NCBI GenBank assembly: GCA_023399375.1
Contig: JAEWPX010000120.1
Coordinates: 1 to 6,299, forward strand
Direction of reading: 5' to 3'
DNA: 6,299 nt
Source of the DNA: Pseudomonadota bacterium
GTDB lineage: Bacteria; Desulfobacterota; Desulfovibrionia; Desulfovibrionales; Desulfovibrionaceae
Position numbers and translations under genes: made by a program. A model generated the notes under the pieces. It was given only the letters and a program-made list of their open reading frames with translations, made no database searches and had not been told where the DNA came from. Each line of letters begins with the position of its first letter. Positions within the stretch are counted from its first letter, which is position 1. Positions 4,788-6,299 of the stretch are shown here, piece by piece.

Positions 4788-5234
4788 TCATTCCCTCTTC
4801 GCTCCCATGGCCTCCAGGGCCGAAACCAGCTTTTCGACGTCCCGCTGGCCGCACCAGGCGAGCTTCGGCTTGCCGGTGATCCGCGCGACGAGTTTGTCCA
4901 GCGCCGTCTTCCGGGCGGCCTCGGTTTCCTGGCGGGAGACCTGTTTCCACAGCGCCGCGACCAGGCGCAACTGGGCGTCCGAAGCCGCCCCGGGCCGCTT
5001 CCTGGGGGCCGGCGCACCGCCTCGGGCCTGCCAGACGCCGGCCTCGATCGCCTGTTGCTCCAACTGCTCGATGCAGCAGGCCAGGGCGCGAGGGGACAAG
5101 TCCTTGGACGACGCCGCGCCGAAGCGTTCGAGCACGGCCCGATAGGTGGGCTCGTCGAGGCCAAGCGCACGACGCAGGGCATGGAGCTTTTTGATCTGCT
5201 TTAATGTTGGACAATCGAGAGCTGTAAGTGGCAC
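4788..5234 (-). CDS. gemA: GemA (gp16) family phage regulatory protein
   Basis: A 148-residue protein of the Mu GemA/gp16 family. The N-terminal hallmark is LKQIKKLHALRRALGLDEPT plus YRAVLERFGAASSKDLS (about 11-47), and the C-terminal hallmark is LVARITGKPKLAWCGQRDVE plus KLVSALEAMG (115-144). Between them is a basic Pro/Ala linker (RGGAPAPRKRPG). In Mu, GemA affects host gene expression and DNA supercoiling; that role is carried over by family only. The GTG at 5234 is chosen because AGGA lies six bases upstream; an in-frame ATG at 5249 lacks one. The ribosome site lies in ATGCGAGGA, sharing eight bases with the rha ribosome site. mor follows without a gap. Upstream, 56 bases away, the divergent AT-rich gene begins, so the original early-operon link to genes at 6057-6299 is interrupted. 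Confidence 0.9.
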   Translation of the reverse strand: MPLTALDCPTLKQIKKLHALRRALGLDEPTYRAVLERFGAASSKDLSPRALACCIEQLEQQAIEAGVWQARGGAPAPRKRPGAASDAQLRLVAALWKQVSRQETEAARKTALDKLVARITGKPKLAWCGQRDVEKLVSALEAMGAKRE

Positions 5235-5998
5235 TTTAAATCCTCGCATCAAGTCGTTGAATAAATTGGTCAGACTTTCAAGGAAAACATATGCTTAAGA
5301 AACCGTTGTTCATCTCTCACGAAAAGTCCTTTGCTTCAAAAGCAAAAGAAGGCTTTCTTTTCTTCGAAGATCAGGAAGTTAAACTAAAGTACCTAGAATC
5401 ACTAATTCATAGTATTAATCATTCGACAAAAACAACCGACCGCTTGACGCTGATATCCTATTTTTTATCCTTAATGTTCTATTTTATTGACAAAAAGTAT
5501 ATCAAATTTTCGGAATTTTTTGGATTTGTACAACCTGATAAAGACTTATCTGTGTCTGTGCTTCCTATCTGTGTATTTTTTTTAAATATCATTTCAATGC
5601 TATCTTTTTATTTTGCCAATAAAACGTTCAATCTAATGGATTGCTTTTTCGGAAGTTGCTACAAAGAATCAGATATAGAAAAGTTTTACATTTATTTATT
5701 AAGTTTTAGTTCATTTTCTTTTGTCAAAGATTCTTCAAGATATGCAAGGTATTCATTTTTTCACGGCACTAGAAATTATCTTATGATTTGTTTATTTGTT
5801 ATTTATCTACTTGGGCCAAGCGTTTTAATTCTTAACCTATTAGATCCTGTGTTTAAAGGATTTAATTTTGATTTCTCGGAGTTTTATGCAGTAACAATTA
5901 ACGGGATGATTGCATTTCTACTCGTTGCATGCTCACTTGTTGCTATCACTGTTTCGGATGTAACCGGCTCGTCACAATATTCTGATGAAAAAAAGGCT
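5200..5998. other. AT-rich island within the Mu-like early block
   Basis: From about 5200 the base composition falls, and across about 5290-5995 it is near one-third G+C, against roughly two-thirds on either side. The right edge is sharp, just after GATGAAAAAAAGG; the left edge is gradual across the gemA start and the 56-base gap. The island carries one + strand gene running against the early operon. No insertion-sequence ends or transposase are visible, and I see no target duplication at the edges. Confidence 0.7.
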
Positions 5999-6094
5999 GC
6001 TCATCAGGCCCAGGCCGCCACGCCCGGACGACCGCCCCGCAAGGGGCGGTTTCGCATCAGGAAAACGCCGGCTTCGGTACGTCCTGGTTCGTAA
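5291..6094 (+). CDS. AT-rich multi-pass membrane protein of unknown function, likely cargo
   Basis: A 267-residue frame with a good Shine-Dalgarno (AAGGA, six bases before ATG). Four hydrophobic segments are visible at about residues 52-67 (TLISYFLSLMFYFI), 89-109 (SVLPICVFFLNIISMLSFYF), 163-184 (YLMICLFVIYLLGPSVLILN) and 199-221 (AVTINGMIAFLLVACSLVAI), so it is an inner-membrane protein with a soluble N-terminal part of about 50 residues and a central cytoplasmic or periplasmic loop. No family is recognised. The codon use is strongly AT-biased until about residue 235 (SSQYSDEKKA), after which the frame continues for about 30 residues in GC-rich DNA (AATPGRPPRKGRFRIRKT) and ends over the antisense 50-aa gene. 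The natural stop was probably lost at the junction. Defence, superinfection exclusion or toxin roles are possible but unproven. Confidence 0.7.
   Translation: MLKKPLFISHEKSFASKAKEGFLFFEDQEVKLKYLESLIHSINHSTKTTDRLTLISYFLSLMFYFIDKKYIKFSEFFGFVQPDKDLSVSVLPICVFFLNIISMLSFYFANKTFNLMDCFFGSCYKESDIEKFYIYLLSFSSFSFVKDSSRYARYSFFHGTRNYLMICLFVIYLLGPSVLILNLLDPVFKGFNFDFSEFYAVTINGMIAFLLVACSLVAITVSDVTGSSQYSDEKKAAHQAQAATPGRPPRKGRFRIRKTPASVRPGS
6031..6050. terminator. Hairpin between convergent genes
   Basis: ACCGCCCC (6031-6038) and GGGGCGGT (6043-6050) form a perfect 8-bp stem with loop GCAA. On the + strand it is followed by TTCG, making GGTTTCG; on the - strand there is no T-run. It sits just past the stop of the - strand 50-aa gene and within the GC-rich tail of the + strand membrane protein frame. 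It may terminate the early transcript arriving from the right, or serve both strands weakly. Confidence 0.5.
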
Positions 6095-6209
6095 GCCAGT
6101 CCAAGACCTCCATGGCCAGGCTGGCGCAAGGGGAGCCGTCGTCGAAAGCCTCGGCAGCTTCGTTTTGCAGCTCCATGACCTCTTCGTCGGTGCGGATGAC
6201 GACGCTCAC
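6057..6209 (-). CDS. Short hypothetical phage protein (50 aa)
   Basis: A 50-residue acidic protein starting MSVVIRTDEEVMELQNEAAE and ending LTNQDVPKPAFS. The GTG start overlaps the stop of the HU-like gene by four bases (GTGA), and a G-rich Shine-Dalgarno (AGGGGGTGG) lies a few bases upstream, so the two are probably translationally coupled. The coupling, codon use and GC-rich third positions support a real gene despite its length. No family is recognised. It would have led on into gemA before the AT-rich gene was placed between them; the final 38 bases overlap the membrane-protein frame on the other strand. Confidence 0.6.
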   Translation of the reverse strand: MSVVIRTDEEVMELQNEAAEAFDDGSPCASLAMEVLDWLTNQDVPKPAFS

Positions 6210-6298
6210 GCCGCCACCCCCTTCAGCGCATCGACCAGCGCCTTGCCGGGCTCGAACTTCACGCCCATGTGGGCGGCGATGTCGATGGCCGCGCCGGT
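6206..6298 (-). CDS. HU-like DNA-binding protein, C-terminal fragment
   Basis: Only the last 30 residues lie in the window; the rest is beyond the right edge. The visible end, TGAAIDIAAHMGVKFEPGKA followed by LVDALKGVAA, aligns well with the end of HU/IHF-type proteins (TGEEIEIPAS... FKxGKALKDAV): a TG turn after the beta arm, then the conserved F-x-P/A-GKAL-x-DAL last helix. HU-family proteins bend DNA and help Mu transposition complexes; a phage-coded copy in an early operon would fit that role. The call rests on a short C-terminal pattern and is therefore moderate. It is coupled to the next gene by a four-base overlap. Confidence 0.6.
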   Translation of the reverse strand, partial: TGAAIDIAAHMGVKFEPGKALVDALKGVAA

Positions 6299-6299
6299 C

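Noticed and set aside
4480..5145. A 221-codon + strand open frame
   Set aside because: Antisense to mor and gemA, both strongly recognised; no ribosome site or domain.
4786..5214. N-terminal extension of the mor frame
   Set aside because: The extension is Arg/Gly/Pro-rich, overlaps gemA in another frame, and Mor-family proteins are near 105-130 residues.
1..6299. CRISPR array, tRNA, rRNA or insertion-sequence ends
   Set aside because: No regularly spaced repeats, no cloverleaf or rRNA signature, and no transposase or paired terminal inverted repeats were seen. The 12-mer repeats in 2664-2870 are explained by the antisense circuit.

Overview
The window is about 6.3 kb of GC-rich DNA (roughly 65% G+C by eye) from a Mu-like transposable prophage. 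Gene content and codon style suggest a high-GC proteobacterial host. A Desulfovibrio-type sulfate reducer is my guess, but nothing in the window proves it. Every recognisable family is Mu-type: a gpF head morphogenesis C-terminus, a gpG virion morphogenesis protein, GemA (gp16), Mor, a Rha-type phage regulator, and an HU-like C-terminus.

Layout. Bases 1-1707 (+ strand) hold the end of a head gene block: the gpF C-terminus with a PBECR2-type nuclease-like domain, gpG, and a Cys/His-rich putative zinc protein. A perfect 12-bp hairpin at 1710-1739 lies between this block and a convergent - strand block. Read from the right, the - strand block runs HU-like C-terminus (6298-6206) and a 50-aa ORF (6209-6057), is interrupted by an AT-rich + strand insert (5291-6094), and continues with gemA (5234-4788), mor (4785-4468), two unknown phage genes (4465-4202, 4167-3697), a secreted SNase-like nuclease (3684-3265), a small exported protein (3238-2915), a 257-bp regulatory leader, rha (2657-2022) and a 91-aa ORF (2019-1744). 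Many of these - strand genes nearly abut or overlap, as expected of an operon.

The most interesting element is the leader at 2658-2914. Read on the - strand it contains a 12-mer, AACTATGCGAGG, once near its start and again over the rha ribosome binding site. Between these copies lies a 67-nt three-stem RNA whose second hairpin presents the complement CTCGCATAG, and whose closing-stem 5' arm is complementary to a second site next to each copy. A run of seven U follows. This is the architecture of the P1/P7 c4 antisense RNA (a'/b' pairing with a1/b1 and a2/b2), here placed in front of a Rha-family gene. Shorter versions of the target also occur at the thermonuclease start codon and in the gemA ribosome binding site, so the RNA might also act on other early genes in trans; this is speculative.

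The second notable element is an AT-rich (about one-third G+C) four-helix membrane protein gene on the opposite strand inside the early block. It looks like horizontally acquired cargo, and its reading frame runs out into the GC-rich flank as if its own stop codon had been lost.
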